A stretch of DNA of 64,000 nucleotides, from NCBI RefSeq assembly GCF_000384155.1, contig NZ_KB913031.1, positions 1,867,092-1,931,091 of the forward strand, in the 5' to 3' direction. Positions 38,883 to 48,224 of the stretch are shown one piece after another. How positions within the stretch are numbered: position 1 is the stretch's first letter; every line of letters starts with the position of its first letter. The translations under genes and the position numbers were made by a program. Source of the stretch: Methylophilus sp. 42. GTDB taxonomy: Bacteria; Pseudomonadota; Gammaproteobacteria; Burkholderiales; Methylophilaceae. The notes under the pieces were generated by a model. The model worked only from the letters and a program-made list of their open reading frames with translations, had not been told where the DNA came from and did not search any database.

Positions 38883-40034
38883 ATGACAACGAAAACCGTT
38901 TTCCTGGATCACAACAGCACCACGGCGTTAAAACCGCAGGTACTGGAAGCGATGCTACCCTGGTTGACCCAGGCGACTGGCAATCCGACCAGTCGCCATG
39001 TGTATGGCCGCAATGCACGTGAGGCGATGGAGCTGGCCAGGAAGCAGATTGCCGAGTGCGTCGGTGTTCAGGCGTCACAAGTCGTGTTTACCTCTGGCGG
39101 CACTGAAGCGAATAACTTTGCGATTAAAGGCATCACGGCCAACCTGAGCCCGTCACAGCTACTGATCAGTGCCATTGAGCATCCATGCGTGACCCGCCCG
39201 GCACAATCGCTGGCCTGGCATGACTGGAAAGTCGCCCAGCTTGCCGTCAACAGTCAGGGCGTGATTGACCTGGCGCAGGCCGAACAAGCACTGAGCACTC
39301 GCACAGGCTTGGTTTCGGCCATGTTGGCAAACAATGAAACCGGCGCCATACAGCCAATAGCCGAGTTGGCGCAATTGGCAAAAGCACATGGTGCGTTATT
39401 GCATACCGATGCCGTACAGGCTTTCGGCAAAATCGCCGTCGACATGATCGCGCTTGGCGTACATGCAATGACGATCTCAAGTCACAAGATTGGTGGCCCG
39501 ATTGGAGTCGGCGCCTTGATTCTGGATAAACGTGTAGACATTGCACCTTTATTGCATGGCGGTGGTCAGGAACGTGGCCTGCGTAGTGGCACTGAAAATG
39601 TCGCCGGTATTGTCGGTTTTGCCCGGGCTTGCCAATTGGCGATGGAAACGCTGGACGCGCGTCACACCGTCGTACAAAAATTGCGTGACCAGTTGGAAAC
39701 CGGGTTAAACAAGTTAGGCGCTACAATTTTTGCGTCACAAGCCGAGCACCTGCCAAACACCAGTTTCTTTGCCATTACGAATATTGAAGGCGAAACCTTG
39801 GTGACAGCACTCGATAAAGCTGGCTTTGCAGTTGCCAGCGGCTCGGCCTGCTCCAGTGATAGTACAGAGCCCAGTCATGTACTACTGGCAATGGGCATCA
39901 CGCCAGACCTGGCACGCGGTGCAGTGCGCGTCAGCCTGAGCGATAGCAATACCAGTGAAGAAATCACACAGTTTTTAGCAGCGTTGCAGCAACAAATGCA
40001 GCGTCTGAAAGGATTAAATGCCGTTGCGGCATGA
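38883..40034 (+). CDS. Second cysteine desulfurase (NifS/IscS-like)
   Basis: The protein has 383 residues from the ATG at 38883 (a TTG at 38877 is in frame). It is a fold-type I PLP enzyme: FLDHNSTT N-terminus, THTDAVQ-type Asp (LLHTDAVQAFG), Schiff-base Lys in SSHKIGG (near 201) and active Cys in SGSACSSD (near 323). It is clearly diverged from the iscS copy that starts 25 bp downstream. Substrate and need for a second desulfurase in the isc operon are unclear; a specialised acceptor or selenium role is possible. Confidence 0.92.
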   Translation: MTTKTVFLDHNSTTALKPQVLEAMLPWLTQATGNPTSRHVYGRNAREAMELARKQIAECVGVQASQVVFTSGGTEANNFAIKGITANLSPSQLLISAIEHPCVTRPAQSLAWHDWKVAQLAVNSQGVIDLAQAEQALSTRTGLVSAMLANNETGAIQPIAELAQLAKAHGALLHTDAVQAFGKIAVDMIALGVHAMTISSHKIGGPIGVGALILDKRVDIAPLLHGGGQERGLRSGTENVAGIVGFARACQLAMETLDARHTVVQKLRDQLETGLNKLGATIFASQAEHLPNTSFFAITNIEGETLVTALDKAGFAVASGSACSSDSTEPSHVLLAMGITPDLARGAVRVSLSDSNTSEEITQFLAALQQQMQRLKGLNAVAA

Positions 40035-40059
40035 GACTTTAATTGAAAGAGCATGAGAC

Positions 40060-41277
40060 ATGTCTGAAAGAAAGCCGATTTATCTGGATTACTCTGCGAC
40101 CACACCGGTAGACCCACGTGTGGCGCAAAAAATGATTCCTTACCTGACCGAAGACTTTGGCAACCCGGCTTCGCGTAGCCACCCGTATGGCTGGACCGCG
40201 GAGCACGCCGTGGAAAATGCGCGTGAAGAAGTAGCCAAGCTGGTCAATGCCGATCCACGTGAGATCGTGTGGACATCAGGCGCGACGGAGTCGAATAACC
40301 TGGCGATTAAAGGTGCCGCGCACTTTTATGCAGGCAGCAAAGGCAAGCACATCATCACCGCAGCCACCGAGCACAAAGCGGTGCTGGATACAGTGCGTGA
40401 ACTCGAGCGTGAAGGCTACGAAGCGACTTACCTGCAACCAGAAGCCGACGGCCTGATTTCGCTTGAGAAATTCAAAGCCGCGATTCGTCCGGATACTGTG
40501 CTGGCGTCTATCATGCTGGTCAATAACGAAATCGGCGTGATCCAGGACATTACGGCGCTGGGTAATGTCTGCCGCGCCAACAATGTGATTTTCCATGTCG
40601 ATGCTGCGCAAGCCACCGGTAAAGTCGCGATTGACCTGGAAACGCTGCCCGTGGATTTGATGAGCTTTTCTGCGCATAAAACCTACGGCCCTAAAGGCAT
40701 AGGCGCATTATATGTGCGTCGTAAACCGCGTATTCGTATTGAAGCGCAAATGCATGGCGGTGGCCATGAGCGCGGCATGCGTTCCGGCACCCTGGCCACG
40801 CACCAGATTGCAGGCATGGGCGAAGCTTTCCGCATTGCACGCGAAGAAATGGCAAGCGAAAACGAGCGTATCCGCGCACTGCGTGACCGCTTACTGAACG
40901 GCCTGCTACAAATCGAAGAGACTTACGTCAATGGTGACCTGGATCATCGTGTGCCGCACAACCTCAACGTCAGTTTTAACTACGTTGAAGGCGAGTCACT
41001 GATCATGGCGATCAAGGATATTGCTGTCTCCTCTGGTTCTGCATGTACCTCTGCCAGCCTGGAGCCTAGCTATGTGTTGCGTGCCTTGGGCCGCTCAGAC
41101 GAACTTGCACACAGCTCGATCCGTTTCAGTATTGGCCGCTTCACTACCGAAGCCGATGTGGATTACACCATTGACCTGTTAAAGAGCAAAATTGGAAAAT
41201 TGCGTGAACTGTCCCCATTATGGGAGATGTTCAAGGATGGAATTGATCTGTCCAAAGTAGAATGGGCGGAACATTAA
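40060..41277 (+). CDS. iscS: Cysteine desulfurase IscS
   Basis: The protein has 405 residues, E. coli IscS 404. PLP Lys206 ([10 protein letters not shown]) and catalytic Cys328 ([13 protein letters not shown]) fall on the E. coli numbers, and the [10 protein letters not shown] Asp is present. It removes sulfur from cysteine for IscU and for tRNA thiolation. A 181-bp structured spacer separates it from iscU, much longer than other gaps in the operon. Confidence 0.97.
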   Translation: MSERKPIYLDYSATTPVDPRVAQKMIPYLTEDFGNPASRSHPYGWTAEHAVENAREEVAKLVNADPREIVWTSGATESNNLAIKGAAHFYAGSKGKHIITAATEHKAVLDTVRELEREGYEATYLQPEADGLISLEKFKAAIRPDTVLASIMLVNNEIGVIQDITALGNVCRANNVIFHVDAAQATGKVAIDLETLPVDLMSFSAHKTYGPKGIGALYVRRKPRIRIEAQMHGGGHERGMRSGTLATHQIAGMGEAFRIAREEMASENERIRALRDRLLNGLLQIEETYVNGDLDHRVPHNLNVSFNYVEGESLIMAIKDIAVSSGSACTSASLEPSYVLRALGRSDELAHSSIRFSIGRFTTEADVDYTIDLLKSKIGKLRELSPLWEMFKDGIDLSKVEWAEH

Positions 41278-41318
41278 AAATTGATCTTTGACCGCCTGGC
41301 GGCGTTTTCGGACTGCTT

Positions 41319-41434
41319 GTTTAGATAAGCTAAACGGCGCAATCCTCCGCCTTGCCAGACAGTCAAATCTGCAATTTTTACGAATTAAGGAATATTTTTT
41401 AAGAATTAAAAAGCGACACAATCCTGTTGGTCGC
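41319..41434 (+). promoter_or_regulatory. Hairpin-rich iscS-iscU spacer
   Basis: GTTTAG-ATAAG-CTAAAC (41319-41335) and GCGAC...GTCGC (41413-41434) form two short stem-loops; CTGGCGG near 41296 may also pair with CCGCC-rich sequence near 41350. No clear T-run follows. Possible roles are mRNA processing, a secondary promoter or sRNA control. Confidence 0.4.
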
Positions 41435-41458
41435 GATTTAATTGATAGGAGCAACAAC

Positions 41459-41839
41459 ATGGCTTATTCAGATAAAGTATTGGACCACTACGAAAACCCA
41501 CGTAACGTGGGTTCTCTGGACAAAAATGACCCGAATGTGGGCACCGGCATGGTCGGCGCGCCTGCGTGTGGTGACGTGATGAAATTGCAAATCAAGGTGA
41601 ATGATGCAGGCGTGATTGAAGATGCCAAATTCAAGACCTATGGTTGCGGTTCTGCGATTGCTTCCAGCTCGCTGGTGACCGAATGGTTAAAAGGCAAAAC
41701 GCTGGATCAGGCGCAAGAAATCAAAAACTCTGCGATTGCTGAAGAACTGGCATTGCCACCAGTGAAAATTCACTGCTCAGTACTGGCAGAAGATGCTATC
41801 AAATCTGCGATCGCTGATTTGAAATCCAAGCAAGGCTAA
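41459..41839 (+). CDS. iscU: Iron-sulfur scaffold protein IscU
   Basis: The protein has 126 residues from the ATG at 41459, with AGGAG 8 bp upstream; the open frame extends further upstream but without homology. Cluster ligands C37, D39, C63, H105 and C106 are all present ([28 protein letters not shown]). The chaperone-binding LPPVK motif recognised by HscA is at 99-103. It assembles [2Fe-2S] clusters with IscS. Confidence 0.97.
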   Translation: MAYSDKVLDHYENPRNVGSLDKNDPNVGTGMVGAPACGDVMKLQIKVNDAGVIEDAKFKTYGCGSAIASSSLVTEWLKGKTLDQAQEIKNSAIAEELALPPVKIHCSVLAEDAIKSAIADLKSKQG

Positions 41840-41843
41840 GCGT

Positions 41844-42167
41844 ATGGCAATTACCCTGACTGAAACAGCAGCTAACCGTGTCGAGAAGTTCCTGGCCAAC
41901 CGTGGCAAGGGCCTTGGTTTACGCCTGGGCGTCAAAACCACTGGCTGTTCAGGCATGGCCTACACGCTGGAATTTGTGGACGAAATGCAAGCGGAAGATG
42001 TGTCATTTGAAAGCCACGGCGTCAAGGTAATTGTCGACCCGAAAAGCCTGGTCTATATCGATGGCACTGAGCTCGACTTTACCAAGGAAGGCTTGAACGA
42101 AGGCTTCAAGTTCAACAATCCAAATGTCAAAGACGAGTGCGGCTGCGGCGAGTCATTTACCGTTTAA
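41844..42167 (+). CDS. iscA: Iron-sulfur assembly protein IscA
   Basis: The protein has 107 residues, exactly the E. coli length. A-type ligands C35 (TTGCSGMAY), C99 and C101 (ECGCGESF) are conserved. It passes clusters, especially [4Fe-4S], to target proteins. It begins 4 bp after iscU. Confidence 0.97.
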   Translation: MAITLTETAANRVEKFLANRGKGLGLRLGVKTTGCSGMAYTLEFVDEMQAEDVSFESHGVKVIVDPKSLVYIDGTELDFTKEGLNEGFKFNNPNVKDECGCGESFTV

Positions 42168-42218
42168 TTGTTGCTGCAAATACACGCAGCGTTCGCCTGA
42201 CGCTGCGGCCAAAAGACT

Positions 42219-42731
42219 ATGCAAAACTACTTCGCCCTCTTTCAGCTGCCGCAACAGTTTGAGCTGGACTTGACCGTACTGGATGGCCAGTACCGCAAGT
42301 TACAAGCGGAAGTCCATCCGGATAAATTTGTGAATGCTTCGCCTGCCGACCGCATGCAATCCATGCAAATGGCCACACTGGTGAATGAAGCTTACCAGGC
42401 ACTCAAACAGCCGACATCTCGCGCCCGCTACTTGCTGCAACTGCAGGGCATTGCCACTGATGAAGAAAATAACACCGCCATGCCTGGTGATTTTTTAATG
42501 GCGCAAATGGAGTGGCGTGAGGCCATGGATGACGCCAGGGTTGGTAAAGATATTCCAGCGCTGGATGCATTACTCAAAGAAATGCGAATACAGGCAAAAA
42601 CCTTGCAGCAGCGAGTGGCCAACGAGATTGTGGCCGCCCCGACGCAAGCAGCACTGACCGTCCGCAAGCTGCGGTTTATTGATAAAGTGAGTGAAGATGT
42701 GAATCAGCTGATCGCTCAGTTGGAAGATTAG
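42219..42731 (+). CDS. hscB: Co-chaperone HscB (J protein)
   Basis: The protein has 170 residues. The J domain (about 1-75) keeps H33-P34-D35 (VHPDKF), which stimulates HscA ATPase. The C-terminal three-helix bundle binds IscU. It is followed 6 bp later by hscA. Confidence 0.96.
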   Translation: MQNYFALFQLPQQFELDLTVLDGQYRKLQAEVHPDKFVNASPADRMQSMQMATLVNEAYQALKQPTSRARYLLQLQGIATDEENNTAMPGDFLMAQMEWREAMDDARVGKDIPALDALLKEMRIQAKTLQQRVANEIVAAPTQAALTVRKLRFIDKVSEDVNQLIAQLED

Positions 42732-42737
42732 AGTTTC

Positions 42738-44627
42738 ATGGCCTTATTACAGATTTCAGAACCTGGATTGTCCCCTGCCCCACATCAGCACAAATTGGCA
42801 GTAGGCATTGATCTGGGTACCACCAACTCCCTGGTTGCCACTGTACGCAGCGGCATGAGTACTGTGTTGCATGACGAGCATGGGCACGCCTTGTTGCCTT
42901 CTGTAGTACGTTACCTGCAGGATGCCGTCATTGTCGGCCATGAAGCACAGGCAGCACAAAGCCAGGACCCAGTGAATACCATTATCTCGGTTAAACGCTT
43001 TATGGGCCGCGCTTTGCACGACATTACCGACAGAGCGCATATCCCCTATCATTTTGTTGAAAATGATAGTTCGCAAGGCATCCTCGAAATCAAAACGCGT
43101 GCTGGTTTAAAAAGCCCGGTCGAGATTTCTGCCGATATATTAAAAACCCTGAAAGCACGTGCTGAAAAAGCATTGGGCGGCGAACTGACTGGCGCGGTGA
43201 TCACCGTACCCGCCTATTTTGATGACGCACAACGCCAGGCGACCAAAGACGCTGCACGCCTCGCTGGCTTGCATGTGTTGCGCTTGCTCAATGAACCCAC
43301 CGCCGCAGCTGTGGCTTACGGCCTGGATAACGCGGCCGAAGGTGTCTATGTCATTTATGACCTGGGTGGCGGCACCTTTGATATTTCAATTTTGCGCCTG
43401 AGTAAAGGCGTGTTTGAAGTCTTGGCCACCAATGGTGACTCGGCATTAGGCGGTGACGACTTTGACCACCGCATTTTTTGCTGGGTGCTGGACCAGGTGC
43501 GCAGTAAAAGCAAAGACTTTAAACCACTCAACGAAGAAGATACCCGCCTGCTACTCACCAAATCGCGCCAGGCCAAAGAATGGCTGACCGATAATCATGA
43601 AGCCAACATCGTCTGTAAATTAAGCAACGGCGCCCTGGTCGATGAAACCTTGTCGGTGGCCCAGTTTGTGGCGCTCACTGAACATCTGGTAATTAAAACC
43701 TTAAGTCCCACGCGCAAAGCCATGCGCGATGCCCGATTAAGCATAGACGAGATCAAAGGCGTGGTACTGGTCGGCGGTGCAACACGCATGCCACATATCC
43801 GCCATGCGGTGCAGGCATTCTTCGAGCAGGAACCGTTGACTAACCTCGACCCGGACAAAGTCGTCGCCCTGGGCGCAGCCATACAAGCCAACGTATTGGC
43901 AGGCAACCGCAGTGGTGATGAGTTACTGTTACTGGACATCACTCCGCTCTCACTCGGCCTGGAAACCATGGGCGGATTGGTAGAAAAAGTGATTCCTCGC
44001 AATTCGACTTTGCCGATTGCACGTGCACAGGACTTTACCACCTATAAAGACGGCCAAACCGCCATGGCGATTCATGTCGTGCAAGGTGAGCGTGAACTGG
44101 TCAGTGACTGTCGTTCATTGGCACGGTTTGAACTGCGCGGCATTCCGCCCATGGCAGCTGGGGCCGCCCGCATTCGCGTCACCTTTCAAGTCGACGCCGA
44201 TGGCCTGTTATCTGTGAGTGCGCGCGAACAGACCAATGGCGTGGAAGCCAATATCACGGTGAAACCCTCTTACGGCCTGAACGAAGACCAGATCACCAAC
44301 ATGCTGAAGGATTCATTTGGTGCAGCCGAAAGCGACAAAGCCGCCCGCATGTTGCGTGAGGCCGTGGTCGACGCACAACGCCTGATTGAAGCAATCCAGG
44401 CTGCTTTGGCCGAAGATGGCGACACCCTGCTGAGTGCAGATGAGCGTCAGCAGATACAAACCCATATCGATGCGCTGCTGGCCTTATGCCAGGGCACGGA
44501 TAGCCATGCGGTTAAACAGGCGAGCGATGCACTTAACCATGCCACAGAAGACTTTGCCGCCAAGCGCATGGATGCCTCGGTACAAAAAGCCCTTGCAGGC
44601 AAAAACCTGGATTCACTGGAACTCTAA
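42738..44627 (+). CDS. hscA: Hsp70-type chaperone HscA
   Basis: The protein has 629 residues. The actin-like ATPase domain (about 20-385) has [33 protein letters not shown] and [12 protein letters not shown]-like [12 protein letters not shown]; the substrate domain and lid follow. Length and motifs fit HscA, not DnaK (no long acidic C-terminal tail). It uses ATP to release clusters from IscU by binding the LPPVK motif. Confidence 0.97.
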   Translation: MALLQISEPGLSPAPHQHKLAVGIDLGTTNSLVATVRSGMSTVLHDEHGHALLPSVVRYLQDAVIVGHEAQAAQSQDPVNTIISVKRFMGRALHDITDRAHIPYHFVENDSSQGILEIKTRAGLKSPVEISADILKTLKARAEKALGGELTGAVITVPAYFDDAQRQATKDAARLAGLHVLRLLNEPTAAAVAYGLDNAAEGVYVIYDLGGGTFDISILRLSKGVFEVLATNGDSALGGDDFDHRIFCWVLDQVRSKSKDFKPLNEEDTRLLLTKSRQAKEWLTDNHEANIVCKLSNGALVDETLSVAQFVALTEHLVIKTLSPTRKAMRDARLSIDEIKGVVLVGGATRMPHIRHAVQAFFEQEPLTNLDPDKVVALGAAIQANVLAGNRSGDELLLLDITPLSLGLETMGGLVEKVIPRNSTLPIARAQDFTTYKDGQTAMAIHVVQGERELVSDCRSLARFELRGIPPMAAGAARIRVTFQVDADGLLSVSAREQTNGVEANITVKPSYGLNEDQITNMLKDSFGAAESDKAARMLREAVVDAQRLIEAIQAALAEDGDTLLSADERQQIQTHIDALLALCQGTDSHAVKQASDALNHATEDFAAKRMDASVQKALAGKNLDSLEL

Positions 44628-44630
44628 AAT

Positions 44631-44972
44631 ATGCCAAAAATTAATGTATTACCGCATCCTGAAATCTGCCCGCAAGGCGCCGTGATCGAAGCCGAAAAAG
44701 GCACTTCCATCTGCGATGCGCTGTTAAAGCACGATATTGATATTGATAATGCCTGTGGCGGTGTCTGTGCCTGTACCACCTGCCACGTGGTGGTACGTGA
44801 GGGCTTTAACAGCCTGAATGAGATTGAAGAAGACGAAGACGATATGCTGGATCGCGCCTGGGGCCTGACTCCGCAGTCCCGTTTGTCGTGCCAGGCCATT
44901 TTGCAGGAAACCGATGTCACGGTAGAGATTCCCAAATACAGCATTAACCTGGCCAAAGAAGGCCATCATTAA
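44631..44972 (+). CDS. fdx: ISC-type [2Fe-2S] ferredoxin
   Basis: The protein has 113 residues. Ligands C42, C48, C51 and C87 are at E. coli Fdx positions (ACGGVCACTTCHVV, RLSCQA). It delivers electrons for cluster assembly. It closes the operon; a terminator follows and no iscX gene is seen. Confidence 0.97.
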   Translation: MPKINVLPHPEICPQGAVIEAEKGTSICDALLKHDIDIDNACGGVCACTTCHVVVREGFNSLNEIEEDEDDMLDRAWGLTPQSRLSCQAILQETDVTVEIPKYSINLAKEGHH

Positions 44973-44989
44973 TCACCTTCAAGCCAAAT

Positions 44990-45018
44990 AAAAAGCCGAT
45001 GCATGCATCGGCTTTTTT
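44990..45018. terminator. Bidirectional terminator between fdx and carbonic anhydrase genes
   Basis: AAAAAGCCGATGC / GCATCGGCTTTTT hairpin with T-runs on both strands, placed between two convergent genes (stops at 44972 and 45037). Confidence 0.92.
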
Positions 45019-45036
45019 GTTTCACCTAGTCAGCGC

Positions 45037-45681
45037 TTAGCCAATAAAAGTATCTTCCAGGAAATCCACTTTACCGGTAGAGATATCATAGACCGCACCG
45101 ACAATGCCGATCTGCTTGCTTTGCAACATATCATCAATAATGTCACTGCAACGAATGATGGTATCGATCTGATATTTTACATTCAAGGCGCAAATCTTCT
45201 CCACAAAATCACTGTTTTTTGAATTGCGCTGGGCCGGATCGGTAATGGTCTTTTCGTGACGGATAGACGGTTTGATCAGGTTGATAATCTCGCCGATATG
45301 ACCATCTTTAAAATCGTCACAAGCCGCTTTCACCGCGCCGCAGGACGAATGGCCCATGACCACAATCAGTTTGCTGCCCAGGTACTTGCTGCCGAACTCA
45401 AGGCTGCCGATCGCTTTGTCTGAAGCAATATTACCTGCCAGGCGCACGCTGAACACGTCGCCCAATGCCTGGTCAAATAACAACTCCACTGGCGCACGTG
45501 AGTCACTGCAGCTCAAAAATGACGAGAACGGATGTTGTTTATCCTTGGTGATTTGGATCAGGCTTTTAAAATCCTTGTCTTGCTCACGATCGGTAATAAA
45601 ACGGTGATTACCTTCAACCAAGATATCCAGTGCCTCACGCGCGGTCATTTTGTCGCGGTCCAGTAATGGGTGCTTGTACAT
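45037..45681 (-). CDS. Beta-class carbonic anhydrase
   Basis: The protein has 214 residues. Zinc ligands and the catalytic dyad are visible: CSDSR (Cys near 58, Asp-Arg pair) and GHSSCG (His and Cys near 108-111). It interconverts CO2 and bicarbonate in the cytoplasm. It lies 57 bp after the SulP transporter gene on the same strand, an arrangement also seen as fused or paired genes in other bacteria for inorganic carbon uptake. Confidence 0.95.
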   Translation of the reverse strand: MYKHPLLDRDKMTAREALDILVEGNHRFITDREQDKDFKSLIQITKDKQHPFSSFLSCSDSRAPVELLFDQALGDVFSVRLAGNIASDKAIGSLEFGSKYLGSKLIVVMGHSSCGAVKAACDDFKDGHIGEIINLIKPSIRHEKTITDPAQRNSKNSDFVEKICALNVKYQIDTIIRCSDIIDDMLQSKQIGIVGAVYDISTGKVDFLEDTFIG

Positions 45682-45738
45682 AGTGTCTATCCTCTACTAA
45701 TTAATTGTTTTGCATGGCTTGTACGCCATGCTTTTTGG

Positions 45739-47325
45739 TTAATGCCCCAGCATATGCTTGGGTGGTTTGAAATCAATGGTTTCTACATCAATATTTTTCA
45801 ATTTGGCATGCTGCTGGTAGCCATAGATGAATTCCACGACATCATAGGCGATCGATTTACTATTGGTACAATCGATCACGACTTTGCTATTCGGTGGAAT
45901 GGCTTCCAACACTTCCAGGATACTTGCCTTGTTAAAAAACGAGACTTCTTCCGCCAGCACGAGCTCATACACTTCCTTGCCCTCTTTGGTAGAGCGCGTT
46001 TGTTTGATGTAGTGCGAATTGCGGTAGCTGTGATGCAAGGTGAAGAACACGGCGACCACCAGGCCCAGGCCAATCCCCGTCAGCAAATCGGTAAATACGA
46101 TCGCGACAATGGTCACAATAAACGGGATAAACTGCTCCCAGCCTAGCTGATACATTTGCTTGAACAGTTTAGGTTTCGCCAGTTTGTAACCCACCATAAT
46201 CAGGATGGTAGCCAGGCTGGCCAAAGGAATCAGGTTGAGGAAGCTGGCAATGGTGATGGCACTGAGCAACAACCAGAAGCCATGCAAGATCGCAGACAAC
46301 TTGGTTTGCGCACCAAAGGTCACGTTGGCACTGCTACGCACAATCACTTGTGTAATGGGCAAGCCACCAATCAGGCCTGAGACAATATTGCCTAAGCCCT
46401 GTGCCTTGAGCTCTTTGTTGGTTGGCGTCACGCGTTTATGCACATCCAGTTTGTCAGTGGCTTCAACACAAAGCAGGGTTTCCAAGCTGGCGACAATAGC
46501 CATCACCAAGGCGGTTTTAATCACCAGCGGCTGCGTCACCTGACTAAAATCAGGATGCGTAAAGAAGCTGGCAAACTCACCCAAGCTACTCGCTACTGGC
46601 AAACGTACGATCTGGTCGTCACTTAATGTGAAATTCAACCAGCCGCGCATAAATGCCACATTGAGCAGGATACCAACCAGCACCACCACAATCGGCCCTT
46701 GCAGCAATTGGAAAATCCGGTGTTTCTTGGTAAGCACCGTATCCCACAGGATCAAAATCGCAAAAGACACAGCAGCAATCAATACCGCGCCCGGCGTTAA
46801 CAGGTCCCATGCCTGCAAAATATCGCTGAACGTATCATGGCCGGCAAACGCGTCAAAAGATTCATCGCCCTCATAGTCCGCATCGTAACCAAATGCATGG
46901 GGAATCTGCTTCAGGATAATCAACAATCCTATGCCTGTCAGCATGCCGGTAATCACTGAGGAAGGCACGAAGTAAGCAATAAAGCCTGCTTTAAACTGCC
47001 CGAGCAAAAACTGGAACACACCAGCGAGGACTACCGCGGCCAGAAAAACTTCATAAGAGCCCAAATTGCCAATCGCTGCCATCACAATCACGGCCAGGCC
47101 AGCGGCGGGGCCACTCACACCGAGTTGCGAGCCGCTGGCCAGGCCAACGACAATGCCACCGATAATCCCGGCAATCACGCCCGAAAATAGTGGCGCACCA
47201 GAAGCCAGGGCAATACCCAAACAAAGTGGCAATGCCACAAAAAACACGACAATGGAGGCCGGTAAGTCTCGATTGATGTGCTTGAACAAGTCTAGCGGAC
47301 TAGACCCCTGCACAGAGGTTGACAT
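45739..47325 (-). CDS. SulP-family anion transporter, probable bicarbonate transporter
   Basis: The protein has 528 residues: an N-terminal 12-14-span SulP domain (about 15-420; PASIVVFFVALPLCLGIALASG, GGIVVGLASGSQLGVSGPAAG) and a C-terminal STAS domain (about 440-528; NSKVVIDCTNSKSI). SulP proteins move sulfate, bicarbonate or other anions. Bicarbonate is favoured here because the next gene encodes carbonic anhydrase and a dedicated sulfate ABC system is at 59067-63943. Confidence 0.9.
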   Translation of the reverse strand: MSTSVQGSSPLDLFKHINRDLPASIVVFFVALPLCLGIALASGAPLFSGVIAGIIGGIVVGLASGSQLGVSGPAAGLAVIVMAAIGNLGSYEVFLAAVVLAGVFQFLLGQFKAGFIAYFVPSSVITGMLTGIGLLIILKQIPHAFGYDADYEGDESFDAFAGHDTFSDILQAWDLLTPGAVLIAAVSFAILILWDTVLTKKHRIFQLLQGPIVVVLVGILLNVAFMRGWLNFTLSDDQIVRLPVASSLGEFASFFTHPDFSQVTQPLVIKTALVMAIVASLETLLCVEATDKLDVHKRVTPTNKELKAQGLGNIVSGLIGGLPITQVIVRSSANVTFGAQTKLSAILHGFWLLLSAITIASFLNLIPLASLATILIMVGYKLAKPKLFKQMYQLGWEQFIPFIVTIVAIVFTDLLTGIGLGLVVAVFFTLHHSYRNSHYIKQTRSTKEGKEVYELVLAEEVSFFNKASILEVLEAIPPNSKVVIDCTNSKSIAYDVVEFIYGYQQHAKLKNIDVETIDFKPPKHMLGH

Positions 47326-47394
47326 GGTGTATATCCTTCACAAACAAAATTATTGTTATATTGTTAATTTTTATAATTGACGTTATGACACACA

Positions 47395-47417
47395 AAACCC
47401 CGCAATCATGCGGGGTT
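47395..47417 (-). terminator. Terminator after small secreted protein gene
   Basis: AACCCCGCA / TGCGGGGTT stem with a 4-nt loop and a short TTTT tail on the minus strand, 29 bp after the stop at 47446. Confidence 0.85.
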
Positions 47418-47445
47418 ATTGTTCAGAGCAGTGGTCAGCTTATTG

Positions 47446-47733
47446 TTAATCAGCTGAAGTGTCTGCATTAAAAGGGCGTCTACCGATAAAGTTTAAACGC
47501 ATTTGCTGGTGCTTATCGAAGCCTTTTTCAGGCTTGTCGGTGACGATGCCAGCACCTACCCATTTTTCATCCGGATTTTGCTTGGCAACCGGGGTTTTGG
47601 CATAAGGGCGCTTACCTAAAAAATTGTGCTGATGCATCTGGTTAACCGTGGCGTCCTGATCAATCGACTCTTCCGCCAATGCATTAGCCATTAAACCAAA
47701 TGTCACCAAGAGTGCCAATAATAATTTACTCAT
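47446..47733 (-). CDS. Small secreted protein with two (L/I)G(K/R)R motifs, paralogue B
   Basis: The protein has 95 residues with a clear signal peptide (cut after MANALA, near residue 20), leaving about 75 residues without Cys. It carries HNFLGKRPY near 35-43 and NFIGRRPF near 82-89, with PVAK and KWVGAG between. The same order of motifs is found in the next gene upstream (47818-48075), so the two are paralogues. A strong TAGGAG precedes the ATG. I do not recognise the family. It may be a precursor of exported peptides or a small periplasmic binding protein; neither is shown. Confidence 0.85.
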   Translation of the reverse strand: MSKLLLALLVTFGLMANALAEESIDQDATVNQMHQHNFLGKRPYAKTPVAKQNPDEKWVGAGIVTDKPEKGFDKHQQMRLNFIGRRPFNADTSAD

Positions 47734-47762
47734 TTTTCGCTCCTACATAATTTGTTTGTGTA

Positions 47763-47781
47763 TACACCTGTGGCAGGTGTA
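47763..47781. promoter_or_regulatory. Inverted repeat between the two small secreted protein genes
   Basis: TACACCTG-TGG-CAGGTGTA, 8-bp arms, lies 37 bp after the upstream gene's stop and about 30 bp before the downstream gene's start. There is no T-run. It could be an mRNA processing or attenuation hairpin that sets a ratio between the two products, or an operator. Confidence 0.5.
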
Positions 47782-47817
47782 AGGCCATTATGTTCCAACA
47801 ACCTTACGCAACACTGA

Positions 47818-48075
47818 CTAGTAAGCGCGCTTGCCCAGGGAGTGCATTTTCAAGACTTGCTGCTGGTTTGTCTGGTCCACTCTCAGTGTGGCGCCCACCC
47901 AGGCTTGATCAGCATCTGCCTTGGCTACCACTGGTTGCTGGTATGCACGTTTGCCCAAAAACTGTACATGATGTGTATTATGAACAGTTTCACCGGCATT
48001 GGTTTCAACGGCTTGTGCTGGCAAAGCCAGACTTAAACCCAGAATCATTGCTGCTACGGTTGTGAATGTACGCAT
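47818..48075 (-). CDS. Small secreted protein with two LGKRAY motifs, paralogue A
   Basis: The protein has 85 residues with a signal peptide (cut after ALPAQA, near residue 22). The mature part of about 63 residues has HHVQFLGKRAY near 36-46, VVAK, AWVGA, and ends exactly with LGKRAY. The C-terminal repeat and the central WVGA align with paralogue B without strain. AAAGGAGA lies 6 bp before the ATG, so strong translation is expected. It is the first gene of the pair and is divergent from the LuxR regulator gene at 48219. Function unknown. Confidence 0.85.
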   Translation of the reverse strand: MRTFTTVAAMILGLSLALPAQAVETNAGETVHNTHHVQFLGKRAYQQPVVAKADADQAWVGATLRVDQTNQQQVLKMHSLGKRAY

Positions 48076-48180
48076 GGTGTATCTCCTTTAAATTGTCATT
48101 CAGACAAGTTGTTCTGTTGGTGTGAATCTTGATGCATTCACGATGGATTGCATTTTGCCCGTCTATTATCATCAAAAAAT

Positions 48181-48224
48181 CTACCGATATAGGTAGTTCG
48201 GTATATACTAAACGGCATATGCCG
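48181..48224 (+). promoter_or_regulatory. Inverted repeats and -10-like box over the LuxR gene start
   Basis: CTACCGATATAGGTAG (48181-48196, 5-bp arms) is followed by TATACT (48204-48209) and a perfect palindrome CGGCATATGCCG (48213-48224) that includes the ATG at 48219. TTCGGTATA and TATGCCGAA are also inverted. A -10 so close to the ATG would give a very short leader. An operator for the LuxR protein itself is a plausible reading. Confidence 0.45.
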
